From Streptomyces sp. SLBN-118 (GTDB taxonomy: Bacteria; Actinomycetota; Actinomycetes; Streptomycetales; Streptomycetaceae), in the NCBI RefSeq assembly GCF_006715635.1, contig NZ_VFNP01000002.1:434001-498000 (forward strand): a stretch of DNA of 64,000 nucleotides. Direction: 5' to 3'. How positions within the stretch are numbered: position 1 is the first letter of the stretch; every line of letters starts with the position of its first letter. Of this stretch, positions 1-8,484 are shown piece by piece. The notes under the pieces were generated by a model that did not search any database, was not told where the DNA came from, and saw only the letters and a program-made list of their open reading frames with translations. The position numbers and the translations under genes were made by a program.

Positions 1-473
1 TGGGCGAGAACGAAATGGCCACATGCGTCTATGCGGTCCACGACCCGGCCGCGGGCGGCTGCCTGATCGCCAGGGCGGGCCATCCGCCTCCGGCCCTGGT
101 CGACGCCCAAGGAACGCTCGCCTTCCTCGACGGCCCCTCGGGAACACCTCTGGGCACGGGCGGGCAGGAATTCCGGACCGAGGAGGTGCCCCTGCCCCCC
201 GGCAGTCTGCTGGTGCTGTACACCGACGGCCTCATTGAGGCCCGCAACAGAGATCTCGACCAGGGCATGCAGGAGCTCGCCCGGGCATTGCGGCACCTCG
301 ACCACCCCTTGGAGGCGATCTGCGACCGCATCCTCGGCCGGCTCCTGCCCTCGGCGGCGCAGGACGATGTGGCGGTGCTCCTCGCGAGAACTGTGCGCCC
401 GTCCATGCCGGTGAGCCATCACCCCGAGCGGTATCGCCTGGGCGGTCCCGCCCGGGTGGTGCCAGGGTGGTAG
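1..473 (+). CDS. SpoIIE/PP2C-type serine phosphatase, C-terminal part (5' end outside window)
   Basis: Only the C-terminal half of a PPM/SpoIIE-type protein phosphatase lies in the window; the frame is open from base 3 and no start is visible. Seen motifs are ATCVYAVHDP, the glycine/histidine turn RAGHPPPALV, the strand LLVLYTDGLIEAR and a terminal DDVAVLLAR, which are the last strands and metal-binding Asp of the fold. Family knowledge: these enzymes dephosphorylate anti-sigma-factor antagonists and are usually fused to PAS/GAF sensors, here lost to the window edge. It ends three bases before the ATG of the next, paralogous phosphatase, so the two look like a tandem duplication and probably one transcript. 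Assignment to SpoIIE family is secure; target and sensor are unknown. Confidence 0.88.
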   Translation, partial: GENEMATCVYAVHDPAAGGCLIARAGHPPPALVDAQGTLAFLDGPSGTPLGTGGQEFRTEEVPLPPGSLLVLYTDGLIEARNRDLDQGMQELARALRHLDHPLEAICDRILGRLLPSAAQDDVAVLLARTVRPSMPVSHHPERYRLGGPARVVPGW

Positions 474-475
474 TG

Positions 476-2905
476 ATGGACACACCTGTGACGACGTTCA
501 GCGAGGGCCCGGAAGACCCGTTCGCAGTGCGGCGCGCGGCCTCGGCGGTGCTGGACGACCGCGGGGTGGTCGTCGGCTGGAGCGAGCGGGCCGAGGCACT
601 GCTGGGCTACCCGCCCGAGGAAGCGATCGGGCGGCCGGCCGTCGGTTTCCTGCTCGATCTGCGCGACTACTACGTCGCCGTGGACGCGGCGGCCGCATGC
701 GTACGTGACCGGGGGTGGTTCGGGGTCGTGCCCGTCAGGCACCGCGACGGCCATCGCGTGGAGCTCGGGTGCAGGGCCCGGGGGATCGTGCGGGGCGACG
801 CCCCCTCCGAATGGTTCCTCGTCGCCGCGCCCGCCGAGGAGGTGCTCCAGTGGGAGACGGACAGGTCGGTCCTGGACGGTTTGTTCCGCCGCTCCCCGAT
901 CGGTCTGTCCGTCTTCGCACCGGACTTGAGCATCCTGCGAGTGAACCGGGCGATCGCGCGCTTCAGTGAGCTACCGGTCGAGCAGCACCGTGGGCTCCGT
1001 ACCAGGGACTTCCTGGTCCAGCAGGACACCGACACCGTGGTGAGGCAGTTGCGGGAGGTGCTGGAGACAGGCCAGTCATCGGTCTTCACCGAGCAGCCCT
1101 GCCGTCTGCGGCGAGACCTCGGCCGCGAGCTGGTCGTGTCGATCTCGGCATTCAGGATGGAGGACCCCTCCGGACGGATTCTCGGAGTGACGCAGACGGT
1201 CGAGGACGTGACCGAACGCTATCGGGCCCGACGTCGCCTTGCCCTGCTCAACGAGGCCAGTGCCCGCATCGGGACCACGCTCGACGTCGCGAAGACAGCG
1301 GACGAGCTGGCCGAGGTGGCGGTCCCGGATCTTGCCGACTGCGTCTCCGTGGACCTGCTGGAGCCGGTGCCCCACGGTGAAGGGCCCGTCCAGGAAATAT
1401 TCGGCCCCGTGCGCCGGGCGGCGGTTCGCAGCATCCTGACGGACACGGCAGAGTTGATGTTTCCGGTGGGCCACACGATTCACATCCCGCCGGAGACCGT
1501 GCAGGCGCAGTGCCTGGCCGAGCAGCGTCCGATTCTCGACGCGCACATGGAGGGCCCCACCGCGTGGCTCGCCATGGACCCGGACCGGGCCGAGCGCGCT
1601 CTCAAACTGGGCATCCACTCGCTGATGGTCGTACCTCTGGTCGCGCGCGGGCTCGTACTCGGCCTGCTCAGTCTGTGGCGGTCGCAACGGCTCGAGCCGT
1701 TCGAGGACGACGACCTCACACTCGCCGTCGAGTTCGCCTCCCGTGCCGCCGTCTGCATCGACAACGCGCGCCGCTACACCCAGCAGCACGAGGCGGCGCT
1801 CACCCTGCAGCACAGCCTGCTCCCCCACGAGGTTCCCGGTCACCCCGCGGTCGAAGTCGCCCACCGCTACCTGCCGGCCGACGCCACGACCGGCGTCGGC
1901 GGTGACTGGTTCGACGTCATCCCTCTCTCCGGACTGCGCGTCGCCCTCGTCGTCGGCGACGTGGTCGGCCATGGCATCCACGCGGCGGCCACCATGGGCC
2001 GACTGCGCACCGCGGTACACACCCTGGCCAATCTCGACCTCACTCCCGACGAGGTCCTCTCCAACCTCGACGATCTCGTGGACCGACTGGCCGCCGAGCA
2101 GGAGCCGACCGACGAACGGGCCCCTCAAGTCGTCGGGGCGACCTGCCTGTACGCCGTGTACGACCCGGTTTCGCGGCACTGCGCCCTGGCCCGGGCGGGA
2201 CACCCGCCGCCCGCTTTGGTGACCCCGGACGGGCGGGTCCACCTCCTCGACATCCCCGCGGGTCCGCCGCTGGGCCTGGGCGGGCTGCCGTTCGAGACCG
2301 CCGAGCTGCAACTGGCCGAAGGCAGCCTCCTCGCCCTCTACACGGACGGCCTCATCCAGGGCCGGAAGCGAGACATCGACGAGAGTCTGGCCGATCTGAG
2401 CAGGACGCTGGCCGTGCCCGCCCGCTCGCTGGACGACACATGCAGGGCGGTTGAGGGAGCACTGCTGCGCGGCCGGCCCACCGATGACTTTGCGGACGAC
2501 GTGGCTCTGCTCATCGCCCGTACCCGTGTCCTGCCGGGGGAGAAGGTGGCGACGTGGGAGCTGCGCGTCGAGCCGACCGCCGCTGCTCAGGCCCGGGCGC
2601 TGGTGGCATCCCAATTGGCCCAGTGGGGGCTGGACGAGATGGCCTTCACCACGGAGCTGATCGTCAGTGAGCTGGTCACCAACGCCTACCGGTACGGCGG
2701 CGGGCCGATCACCCTGCGGCTCATCCGTGACGGCCACCTCATCTGTGAGGTGTCCGACACCGGCAGCACCTCACCCCACCTCCGCCGGGCCCGCTCCACC
2801 GACGAGGGGGGCCGCGGGCTCTTCCTGGTGGCTCAGCTCACCGAGCGCTGGGGGACGCGGTACACACGCGACGGCAAGACGATCTGGACCGAGCAGCTGG
2901 TGTGA
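476..2905 (+). CDS. Multidomain PAS-PAS-GAF-SpoIIE phosphatase-HATPase regulator
   Basis: About 809 residues. Order of domains by eye: PAS (about 20-120), second PAS (about 130-245, containing RVNRAIARFSELP), GAF (about 255-430), SpoIIE/PP2C phosphatase (about 450-660; GGDWFDVIPL near residue 475, RAGHPPPALV, LLALYTDGLI), and a C-terminal RsbW-like histidine-kinase-type ATPase (about 675-805; SELVTNAYRYGGG N-box and DEGGRGLFLVAQL G-box). Family knowledge: the phosphatase and the anti-sigma-like kinase act in opposite directions on an anti-sigma antagonist, controlling a stress sigma factor in response to a ligand or redox cue. No membrane segment is visible, so it is likely cytoplasmic. In-frame GTG codons at 467 and 473 also could start it; ATG 476 is the most upstream ATG. 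No partner sigma or antagonist gene lies beside it. Confidence 0.9.
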   Translation: MDTPVTTFSEGPEDPFAVRRAASAVLDDRGVVVGWSERAEALLGYPPEEAIGRPAVGFLLDLRDYYVAVDAAAACVRDRGWFGVVPVRHRDGHRVELGCRARGIVRGDAPSEWFLVAAPAEEVLQWETDRSVLDGLFRRSPIGLSVFAPDLSILRVNRAIARFSELPVEQHRGLRTRDFLVQQDTDTVVRQLREVLETGQSSVFTEQPCRLRRDLGRELVVSISAFRMEDPSGRILGVTQTVEDVTERYRARRRLALLNEASARIGTTLDVAKTADELAEVAVPDLADCVSVDLLEPVPHGEGPVQEIFGPVRRAAVRSILTDTAELMFPVGHTIHIPPETVQAQCLAEQRPILDAHMEGPTAWLAMDPDRAERALKLGIHSLMVVPLVARGLVLGLLSLWRSQRLEPFEDDDLTLAVEFASRAAVCIDNARRYTQQHEAALTLQHSLLPHEVPGHPAVEVAHRYLPADATTGVGGDWFDVIPLSGLRVALVVGDVVGHGIHAAATMGRLRTAVHTLANLDLTPDEVLSNLDDLVDRLAAEQEPTDERAPQVVGATCLYAVYDPVSRHCALARAGHPPPALVTPDGRVHLLDIPAGPPLGLGGLPFETAELQLAEGSLLALYTDGLIQGRKRDIDESLADLSRTLAVPARSLDDTCRAVEGALLRGRPTDDFADDVALLIARTRVLPGEKVATWELRVEPTAAAQARALVASQLAQWGLDEMAFTTELIVSELVTNAYRYGGGPITLRLIRDGHLICEVSDTGSTSPHLRRARSTDEGGRGLFLVAQLTERWGTRYTRDGKTIWTEQLV

Positions 2906-2910
2906 CGGCT

Positions 2911-2948
2911 TGCATAGCTATGCACCTTTTGGCATAGTTTTCCTATGC
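2911..2948 (+). promoter_or_regulatory. Double palindromic operator built from GCATAG half-sites
   Basis: Bases 2911-2924 form a perfect 14-bp palindrome (TGCATAGCTATGCA). Bases 2932-2948 repeat the same half-sites as an inverted repeat with a 5-base spacer (GCATAG, five bases, CTATGC). The pair sits in the 72-bp gap ahead of the small zinc-ribbon gene at 2978. Inference: a dimeric repressor, perhaps of GntR type, binds here; no such regulator is encoded next to it. The AT-rich spacing element itself may be the promoter. Confidence 0.7.
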
Positions 2949-2977
2949 ACAGCCCTCTACCCGAGGAAAATCACCTG

Positions 2978-3124
2978 ATGAACACCGGAGCCCACCCCGA
3001 CGCTCCTGCTCCCCGCGCGAACATCGCCCTGGCCCGCGACTGCGACGAGTGCCGCGGCTGGGGAAGTGTGGTCCACGATGGCCGCTACGAGCTCTGCCCC
3101 TACTGTCAGAACCTCAACAGATGA
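2978..3124 (+). CDS. 48-residue zinc-ribbon-like small protein
   Basis: A short ORF of 48 codons with two CxxC pairs, CDEC (residues 22-25) and CPYC (41-44), separated by a 15-residue loop, the layout of a treble-clef or zinc-ribbon knuckle. Nothing else in it identifies a function. Support for being real: it lies directly behind the double GCATAG palindrome, has a GAGGAAAA purine stretch about ten bases ahead of its ATG, and ends at a GC-rich hairpin shared with the convergent DUF5999 gene. It could be a small DNA- or RNA-binding protein or a subunit stabiliser; I cannot tell. Confidence is moderate because the ORF is short. Confidence 0.6.
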   Translation: MNTGAHPDAPAPRANIALARDCDECRGWGSVVHDGRYELCPYCQNLNR

Positions 3125-3127
3125 CCG

Positions 3128-3150
3128 CCGGGGCCGGCACCGGCCCCCGG
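3128..3150. terminator. Bidirectional hairpin between convergent small genes
   Basis: CCGGGGCCGG at 3128-3137 pairs with CCGGCCCCCGG at 3140-3150 with one bulged base. It lies between the stops of the zinc-ribbon gene (3124) and the DUF5999 gene (3155). No T-tract follows, as is usual in high-GC actinobacteria. Confidence 0.6.
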
Positions 3151-3154
3151 ACCC

Positions 3155-3376
3155 TCAGGCCGCCACGACCAGTCCGACGCGGGAGGGCATCGTCGTCACG
3201 ACGGGACGATGCGGCGGAATGATCCCGCCGTCCGGCAGCAGCTCACCGGTGTCGTCGAAGACGACCGTGCCATTGCACAGCAGGCTCCATCCCTGCTCGG
3301 GATGCGCGGCGACGATGCGGGCTGCGTCACGGTCGGGGTGGTCGGCGGTCGGGCACGTGGGCCGGTGTGAACACAT
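3155..3376 (-). CDS. DUF5999 family small protein
   Basis: 73 residues beginning MCSHRPTCPTADHPDRDAA and containing HPEQGWSLLCNG, VVFDDTGELLPDG and a closing IPPHRPV: the signature of the actinobacterial DUF5999 family, which is of normal length here. The function of the family is unknown. Two Cys and several His near the N-terminus could bind a metal (inference). The ATG at 3376 is preferred to the upstream in-frame start because GGAGACC lies seven bases upstream and family members start at MCSH. It converges on the zinc-ribbon gene. Confidence 0.82.
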   Translation of the reverse strand: MCSHRPTCPTADHPDRDAARIVAAHPEQGWSLLCNGTVVFDDTGELLPDGGIIPPHRPVVTTMPSRVGLVVAA

Positions 3377-3676
3377 CTCAGGTCTCCGATTCTTGATCGT
3401 CCGGTACTCGCTGTCCTTGCTGCTCGGACTTCGGCTTCGCACGTCTCATGGATGATGCTGCGCTCTGTTCGTACCGCTTGTGTCACTGGACATGACCGGA
3501 CCGGAAACGAGAACTCACCGGCCCGCGGCGTTCGTTGTGCGTCTTGCCTTGGTCGGCAACAGCCTGGCACCCAGGACTGACAAACCGGTGACGGCCGCAC
3601 GACGGCTGAATTCTCCCTGCGCACCGCACAGGCTCCCCCGGCCGCCGCGGTTCGTCGGGCACCGGGGCGCCAATCC
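3377..3676. other. Intergenic, 300 bp, no gene recognised
   Basis: Lies between the start of the DUF5999 gene and the stop of pobA. Short open frames exist on both strands but none shows family motifs or a credible ribosome site. It presumably holds the DUF5999 promoter. Confidence 0.5.
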
Positions 3677-4858
3677 TCAGCCGATCGGCAAGCCTGTGTA
3701 GTTCTCGGCCAGTTCGGCCGCCGCGTGCCGCGAGTTCACCACGCGGTGCAGCTGTGACAGCTGCAGACGGGTATCGAAAGCGGACTGGGCCGGATCCTTG
3801 TGGAGCATCGTCGTCATGGAGTACGAGAAGTGCTCCGCCCGCCAGACCCGGCGCAGGCAGGTGTCCGAGTAGGCGTCGAGCAGCTCCGTGGAGCCGCTGT
3901 TCTGCTCGTGGATCAGCGCGCGGGCCAGGACAATGACATCGGACACCGCGAGGTTGAGGCCCTTCGCGCCCGTCGGCGGGACGATGTGGGCCGCGTCCCC
4001 GGCCAGGAAGACACTGCCGAAACGCATCGGCTCGGTCACCGAACTGCGCATGGGAAGAACGGCCTTGGAGGAGACATGGCCTCTCTCCAGCTTCCAGCCG
4101 GGGTCGGTGTCGACGGCGAAGCGGGCGTCCAGCTCGTCCCAGACGCGCCCGTCCGGCCAGTCGGTGGGATCGGTCCCGTTGGGGACCTGGAGGTAGAGGC
4201 GGCTGACGGCGGGCGACCGCATGCTGGCCAGGGCGAAGCCCCGCTCGGAATGTGTGTAGATCAACTCGTCGTAGACCGGCGGCGCTTGGGCGAGAATCCC
4301 GAGCCAGGAGTAGGGGTAGGACCGCTCATACGTCGTGCGGACCGACTCGGGGACGGCATTGCGCGTCACGCCGTGGAAGCCGTCGCAGCCCACGACGTAG
4401 TCGCAGGTGAGGGTCTTTTCCCGTCCCTCGTGGAGGTAGCGGACGAGCGGCTGGTCGGTGTCGGCGCCCTCCACCGAGCGCACCTGGGCCTCGAACAACA
4501 GCGGGATGCCGCCAGTCAATTGACGGGATATCAGGTCCTTGACCACCTCGGTCTGCGCGTACACCATGACACTTCTGCCGCCCGTGAGGGCCGGGAAGTC
4601 GAGCCGGTGGGTGCTGCGGTCGAAGCGCAGTTCGATGCCGTCGTGGACCATCCCTGCGCGGTCCATGCGCTCGGCCACTCCGGCGGAGCGCAGGGCGTCC
4701 ACCGTGCCCTGTTCGAGGATGCCTGCCCGCTGGCGGTCCTCGACGTAGGCACGGTCGCGTGACTCCAGGGTCACGCTGTCGATGCCGGCGTTGCGCAGCA
4801 GGCGGGCGAGCAGCAGTCCGGCGGGGCCGGCGCCGATGATGCCGACAGTGGTCTGCAT
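3677..4858 (-). CDS. pobA: 4-hydroxybenzoate 3-monooxygenase (p-hydroxybenzoate hydroxylase)
   Basis: 393 residues, the usual size of PobA. It is a FAD-dependent class A aromatic hydroxylase converting 4-hydroxybenzoate to protocatechuate with NAD(P)H and oxygen. Motifs seen: N-terminal dinucleotide fold VGIIGAGPAGLLLARLL, the DG motif CDYVVGCDGFHGVTR, and the FAD ribityl-binding GD motif FLAGDAAHIVPPTGAKGLN. ATG 4858 is chosen because GGAAGGAAGG lies upstream and the Rossmann fold begins directly after it. It is followed upstream by the pcaB wreck and pcaF-J-I on the same strand, so its product would normally feed the protocatechuate branch, but pcaHG are missing here. Confidence in the enzyme family is high; the substrate is by family and context. 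Confidence 0.93.
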   Translation of the reverse strand: MQTTVGIIGAGPAGLLLARLLRNAGIDSVTLESRDRAYVEDRQRAGILEQGTVDALRSAGVAERMDRAGMVHDGIELRFDRSTHRLDFPALTGGRSVMVYAQTEVVKDLISRQLTGGIPLLFEAQVRSVEGADTDQPLVRYLHEGREKTLTCDYVVGCDGFHGVTRNAVPESVRTTYERSYPYSWLGILAQAPPVYDELIYTHSERGFALASMRSPAVSRLYLQVPNGTDPTDWPDGRVWDELDARFAVDTDPGWKLERGHVSSKAVLPMRSSVTEPMRFGSVFLAGDAAHIVPPTGAKGLNLAVSDVIVLARALIHEQNSGSTELLDAYSDTCLRRVWRAEHFSYSMTTMLHKDPAQSAFDTRLQLSQLHRVVNSRHAAAELAENYTGLPIG

Positions 4859-4932
4859 CAGCAGCCTTCCTTCCGGGGGTGGGTTCACATTGTGCCCGCA
4901 TCTCCAGAAGACTGACGTGTAGGTGCTGTGGT

Positions 4933-4980
4933 GAAGAGTCCTCAGTGGTGCCGCTGGAAGAGTCCTCAGTGGTGCCGCTG
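4933..4980. repeat. Perfect 24-bp tandem duplication
   Basis: Bases 4933-4956 and 4957-4980 are identical (unit begins GAAGAGTCCTCAGTGGTGCC). It lies upstream of pobA and downstream of the degraded pcaB, and probably arose by slippage during decay of the region. Confidence 0.9.
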
Positions 4981-5059
4981 GGGGTGGCGGGTGAGCGCGC
5001 GGTCGGTGAGCGCGGCGGCGGAGCCGAGATGGCCGAGAGGGTCGGCGAGGGTGTCCGGC

Positions 5060-5660
5060 GGCACCTACGGGGAGCGGGTCCGATTCCTGTCTCAGGGCCT
5101 CGACGATCCCCGTGCCCTGTTCGGCGGCGCGCCGCGAGGCCTGGCAGTGGACGCGATCAGGCGGCTCTGACGGGTGTTCTTGTGCGGCATGGCGGAGGAG
5201 TCGCCGCCGGCCGATTCGGCGACCTCGCCGATCTCGGTACGGGAGAGCACGAGCACATCGGCGGCGATCTTGCCCAGTGCTCCCGCGGTGAACGCGAGTA
5301 CGCCGCCGAGGTCGGCGACCGGCGTACGGAGTGTGTGCCAGGGCAGGTCGAGGGCGGCGAGGGCGAGTTCACAAGCGTAGGCGACGATCAGCGCCAGGCC
5401 CACGTCGCCGTCGACGCCGGCATCGCTCCCGTAGCGTGGAAGGCGGCCAAGGTGCCTGCCGCTCCGCCGAGTTGAGCGGGCAGGGTGGCCCGGACCCGGG
5501 CGAGACGGTCGTGGGCGTCCAGGACGAGGGAGCGCCAGCCCGCGGCCTTGAGACCGAACGTGGTGGGAACGGCGTGTTGCGTGAGCGTGCGCGCCGCCAT
5601 CGGTGTGTCGCGGTGCGCATCGGCCAGCAGGGCGGGCTCTTCCGGGAATCGCCGGCCGTG
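5060..5660 (-). pseudogene. pcaB: Degraded 3-carboxy-cis,cis-muconate cycloisomerase (pcaB remnant)
   Basis: Reading the minus strand, one frame near 5430-5655 gives HRDTPMAARTLTQHAVPTTF and GLKAAGW, the central part of PcaB. After a frame change near 5420-5440 another frame gives LPWHTLRTPVADLGG, GKIAADVLVLSRTEIGEVAE and the fumarase/aspartase-superfamily signature GGDSSAMPHK. Immediately after that the frame breaks again (about 5165-5190), and a PVRAAL/LIASTAR-like sequence is split between frames. The N-terminal 200 or so residues and the C-terminus are missing. The remnant begins within about 20 bp of the pcaF stop, so pcaH, pcaG and the front of pcaB appear deleted. Not functional as an enzyme. 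Confidence 0.85.
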
Positions 5661-5674
5661 TGACGGTCATCCGG

Positions 5675-6865
5675 TCACTTCTCCAGTACGAGTGCCAGGC
5701 CCTGGCCGACCCCGATGCACAGAGCGGCGATTCCTGTGCCGGAGCCTGCCGCGGCGAGCTGGTGGGCAACGGCTCCGGTGATACGGGCGCCCGACGCGCC
5801 GAGCGGATGGCCGATGGAGATGGCGCCGCCGCGCGGGTTGACCACGGCCGGGTCCAGTCCCGGCCACTGTCCGATGCAGGCGAGCGCCTGGGCGGCGAAG
5901 GCCTCGTTGAGTTCGAGGGTGTGCAGGTCACCGACGCCGCGGCCGGCCTTCTTGAGCGCGCGGTGGACCGCTTCGACGGGCCCTGCCCCGAAGTACTGCG
6001 GCTCGATGCCGGTCACGGCCGTGGCGCCGATCCTGGCCAGCGGTTCGCGCCCGGTGGCGCGCAGGCCGTCCTCGTCGGTGAGCAGCAGGGCTGCGGCGCC
6101 GTCGTTGAGGGGTGAGGAGTTGCCTGCCGTGACGGTGCCGCCCTGGCGGAAGACGGGCTTGAGTTTGGCGAGGGCCTCGGTCGACGTGGAGTCGCGGATG
6201 CATTCGTCGCGGGCCAGATCGACGCCGTCGACGAGGGCGATTTCCGCGTCGTACAGTCCCGCGTCCCAGGCCCGGGCGGCCTTCCGGTGGCTTTCGAGGG
6301 CGAAGGTGTCCTGTGCCTCGCGGTCGATGCCATACCGGTCGGCGACCAGTTCGGCGCCTTCGCCGAGGGCGACCGTCCATTCCTTGGGCATGCGCGGGTT
6401 GACCATGCGCCAGCCGAGGGTGGTCGAGAACATCTCCTGGTGTCCTGCGGGGAAGGCGCGTTCGGGCTTGGGCACCACCCAGGGCGCGCGGCTCATCGAC
6501 TCCACGCCGCCGGCGACGGCGATGGACGCGTCCCCGACGGCGATGGCCCGGGCCGCCTGGATGACCGCTTCCATGCCGGAGCCGCAGAGCCGGTTGACGG
6601 TCGCGCCGGGCACGGTGACGGGGAGCCCGGCCAGCAGCACGGCCATGCGGGCCACGTCGCGGTTCTCCTCGCCCGCCCCGTTGGCGTTGCCGAAGCAGAC
6701 GTCGTCGATGCGCGCCGGGTCGAGGGCGGGCGTACGGGAGACAAGGGCGCCGAGCACATGGGCTGCCAGGTCGTCGGGGCGTACGCCGGACAGGGCGCCG
6801 CCGTACTTGCCGATCGGCGTGCGGACGGCGTCGACGACGTAGACATCACGAAGGCGGTGGGTCAT
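5675..6865 (-). CDS. pcaF: Beta-ketoadipyl-CoA thiolase
   Basis: 396 residues, normal thiolase length. It cleaves beta-ketoadipyl-CoA with CoA to succinyl-CoA and acetyl-CoA, the last step of the beta-ketoadipate pathway. Seen: nucleophilic Cys94 in NRLCGSGMEA, the LNEAFAAQALA motif, the catalytic His in GGAISIGHPLGASGARI and the second Cys in ALCIGVGQG. The gene is the third in a pcaI-pcaJ-pcaF operon, 31 bp after pcaJ. Thiolases are hard to separate by substrate; the CoA-transferase neighbours and the pcaB remnant make PcaF the best call over a generic acetyl-CoA acetyltransferase. The copy appears intact. Confidence 0.9.
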   Translation of the reverse strand: MTHRLRDVYVVDAVRTPIGKYGGALSGVRPDDLAAHVLGALVSRTPALDPARIDDVCFGNANGAGEENRDVARMAVLLAGLPVTVPGATVNRLCGSGMEAVIQAARAIAVGDASIAVAGGVESMSRAPWVVPKPERAFPAGHQEMFSTTLGWRMVNPRMPKEWTVALGEGAELVADRYGIDREAQDTFALESHRKAARAWDAGLYDAEIALVDGVDLARDECIRDSTSTEALAKLKPVFRQGGTVTAGNSSPLNDGAAALLLTDEDGLRATGREPLARIGATAVTGIEPQYFGAGPVEAVHRALKKAGRGVGDLHTLELNEAFAAQALACIGQWPGLDPAVVNPRGGAISIGHPLGASGARITGAVAHQLAAAGSGTGIAALCIGVGQGLALVLEK

Positions 6866-6896
6866 GTCAGCTCCTGGTGCGGGCGGAGGGAGATGG

Positions 6897-7550
6897 TCAG
6901 GGTGTGCCGGCCGGCGGCGACGGGACGCGCACGGGCGCGGCGGTCTTGTCCCGCACCTCGTCGGGGGTGACTCCGGGGGCGGTCTCGACGAGGTGCAGTC
7001 CGTCCTCGGTCACGTCGAGCACGCCGAGGTCGGTGATGACGCGGTGCACGCAGGCCTTGCCGGTGAGCGGCAGGGTGCACTCCTGGACGATCTTCGGGGA
7101 GCCGTCCTTCGCCGTGTGGCCGGTCAGGACGATGACGCGGCGGGCGCCGTGGACCAGGTCCATGGCGCCGCCCATGCCCTTGATCATCCTGCCGGGGATC
7201 GACCAGTTGGCCAGATCGCCGGTGGCGGAGACCTGCATGGCGCCCAGGATGGCAGCGTCGATGTGGCCGCCGCGGATCATGCCGAAGGAGAGCGCGGAGT
7301 CGAAGAACGCCGCTCCGGGCCGGACGGTGACCGTCTCCTTGCCCGCGTTGATGAGGTCCGGGTCGATCTCGTCGTGGGTCGGGTAGGGCCCGACGCCGAG
7401 GATCCCGTTCTCCGAGTGGAGCACCACATCAACGCCCTCGGGAAGGAAGCCGGGGACGAGCGTGGGCAGCCCGATGCCGAGGTTGACGCAGGAGCCGTCG
7501 GTGAGTTCGGCGGCCGCGCGGGCGGCCATCTCCTCGCGTGTCCAGGCCAT
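6897..7550 (-). CDS. pcaJ: 3-oxoadipate CoA-transferase, beta subunit
   Basis: 217 residues, family-typical. The beta subunit carries the active-site glutamate that forms the enzyme-CoA thioester: Glu47 in HSENGILG. Glycine-rich [10 protein letters not shown] and [16 protein letters not shown] are also typical. Together with PcaI it transfers CoA from succinyl-CoA to beta-ketoadipate. The ATG overlaps the pcaI stop by one base (TGATG), implying translational coupling and equal subunit synthesis. A succinyl-CoA:acetoacetate transferase is the main alternative; context favours PcaJ. Confidence 0.9.
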   Translation of the reverse strand: MAWTREEMAARAAAELTDGSCVNLGIGLPTLVPGFLPEGVDVVLHSENGILGVGPYPTHDEIDPDLINAGKETVTVRPGAAFFDSALSFGMIRGGHIDAAILGAMQVSATGDLANWSIPGRMIKGMGGAMDLVHGARRVIVLTGHTAKDGSPKIVQECTLPLTGKACVHRVITDLGVLDVTEDGLHLVETAPGVTPDEVRDKTAAPVRVPSPPAGTP

Positions 7551-8305
7551 CAGGCTCGAACCGTCCTCTTCTCGATCTGCTTGTCGTCCGCCTGCTCGGG
7601 GGTGAGCACCACCACGCGCTGGACGAAGACCCCGGGCAGATGGACGGCATCGGGGTCGATCTCGCCGGGTTCCACGAGTTCCTCGACCTCGGCGACGGTC
7701 ACGCGGCCCGCCATCGCGGCGAGTGGGTTGAAGTTCCGGGATGACTTGCTGAAGACGAGATTGCCGTGACGGTCGCCCTTGGCGGCCCGTACGAGCGCGA
7801 AGTCGGTGGTGATGCCGTACTCGAGGACGTGCTCGAGCCCGTCGAAGGTGCGGATTTCCTTGGGCAGGCTCGGTACGGCCACCTGGCCGTCCGGAGCGTA
7901 CCGGCGGGGCAGGCCGCCGTCAGCGACCTGGGTACCGACGCCGGCGGGGGTGAAGAAGGCCGGGATCCCGCAGCCCCCGGCCCGCAGGCGCTCGGCGAGG
8001 GTTCCCTGCGGGACGAGCTCGACTTCCAGCTCGCCGCCGAGGTATCGGCGGGCGAATTCCTTGTTGTCGCCGATGTAGGAGCCGGTGACGCGGGCGATAC
8101 GGCCGGCTGCGAGCAGGGTGCCGAGCCCGGCACCGTCCACCCCGCAGTTGTTGGAGACCACCTGCAGCCCTCGGACACCACGAGCCAGCAGTGCCGCGAT
8201 CAGCGTGTTGGGCACACCGCTCAGGCCGAATCCCCCGACGGCCAGTGAGGCGCCGGCGCCGATGTCGGCGACCGCCTGCGCGGCGCTCTGCTGGACTTTG
8301 TCCAT
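7550..8305 (-). CDS. pcaI: 3-oxoadipate CoA-transferase, alpha subunit
   Basis: 251 residues. The N-terminal glycine-rich CoA-binding loop [13 protein letters not shown], the [12 protein letters not shown] segment and [13 protein letters not shown] match the alpha subunits of 3-oxoacid CoA-transferases. First gene of the pcaIJF operon, transcribed away from the double-IclR regulator; the 179-bp gap between them contains a GTTC/GAAC operator-like element. A GGAACC purine run precedes the ATG. Confidence 0.9.
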   Translation of the reverse strand: MDKVQQSAAQAVADIGAGASLAVGGFGLSGVPNTLIAALLARGVRGLQVVSNNCGVDGAGLGTLLAAGRIARVTGSYIGDNKEFARRYLGGELEVELVPQGTLAERLRAGGCGIPAFFTPAGVGTQVADGGLPRRYAPDGQVAVPSLPKEIRTFDGLEHVLEYGITTDFALVRAAKGDRHGNLVFSKSSRNFNPLAAMAGRVTVAEVEELVEPGEIDPDAVHLPGVFVQRVVVLTPEQADDKQIEKRTVRA

Positions 8306-8353
8306 GGAGGGGGTTCCTTGCCGTCAGCTGACAGTACCTGTGGGGATGTGCTT

Positions 8354-8378
8354 GTTCGCCAGATGAACTACAGTTCAT
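8354..8378. promoter_or_regulatory. Probable operator for the IclR-type pca regulator
   Basis: Bases 8363-8378 are a perfect inverted repeat with 7-bp arms (ATGAACT, two bases, AGTTCAT). A further GTTC at 8354-8357 gives three alternating GTTC/GAAC half-sites in 23 bp. Family knowledge: Acinetobacter PcaU and Pseudomonas PcaR recognise GTTCGATAAT-type palindromes with an extra direct repeat, so the layout fits an IclR protein. It lies in the divergent pcaI/regulator gap. Confidence 0.6.
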
Positions 8379-8484
8379 TTCTACTGGAGTGTGCGTTCAC
8401 CGGCCACGCAATGTCAACGGCTGCACGGAACGCCGAGGCTCGAAGACGCAGAAGGAACCCGCTCCGCACCCGCACGGAGGGCCG

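Noticed and set aside
1076..2737. A 553-codon minus-strand frame opposite the phosphatase gene
   Set aside because: No motif; it is the usual open antisense frame of GC-rich coding sequence.
5092..5931. A 279-codon minus-strand frame spanning pcaF's end and the pcaB region
   Set aside because: Only its middle encodes PcaB-like sequence; its front half overlaps the pcaF gene in another frame, so it is not one gene.
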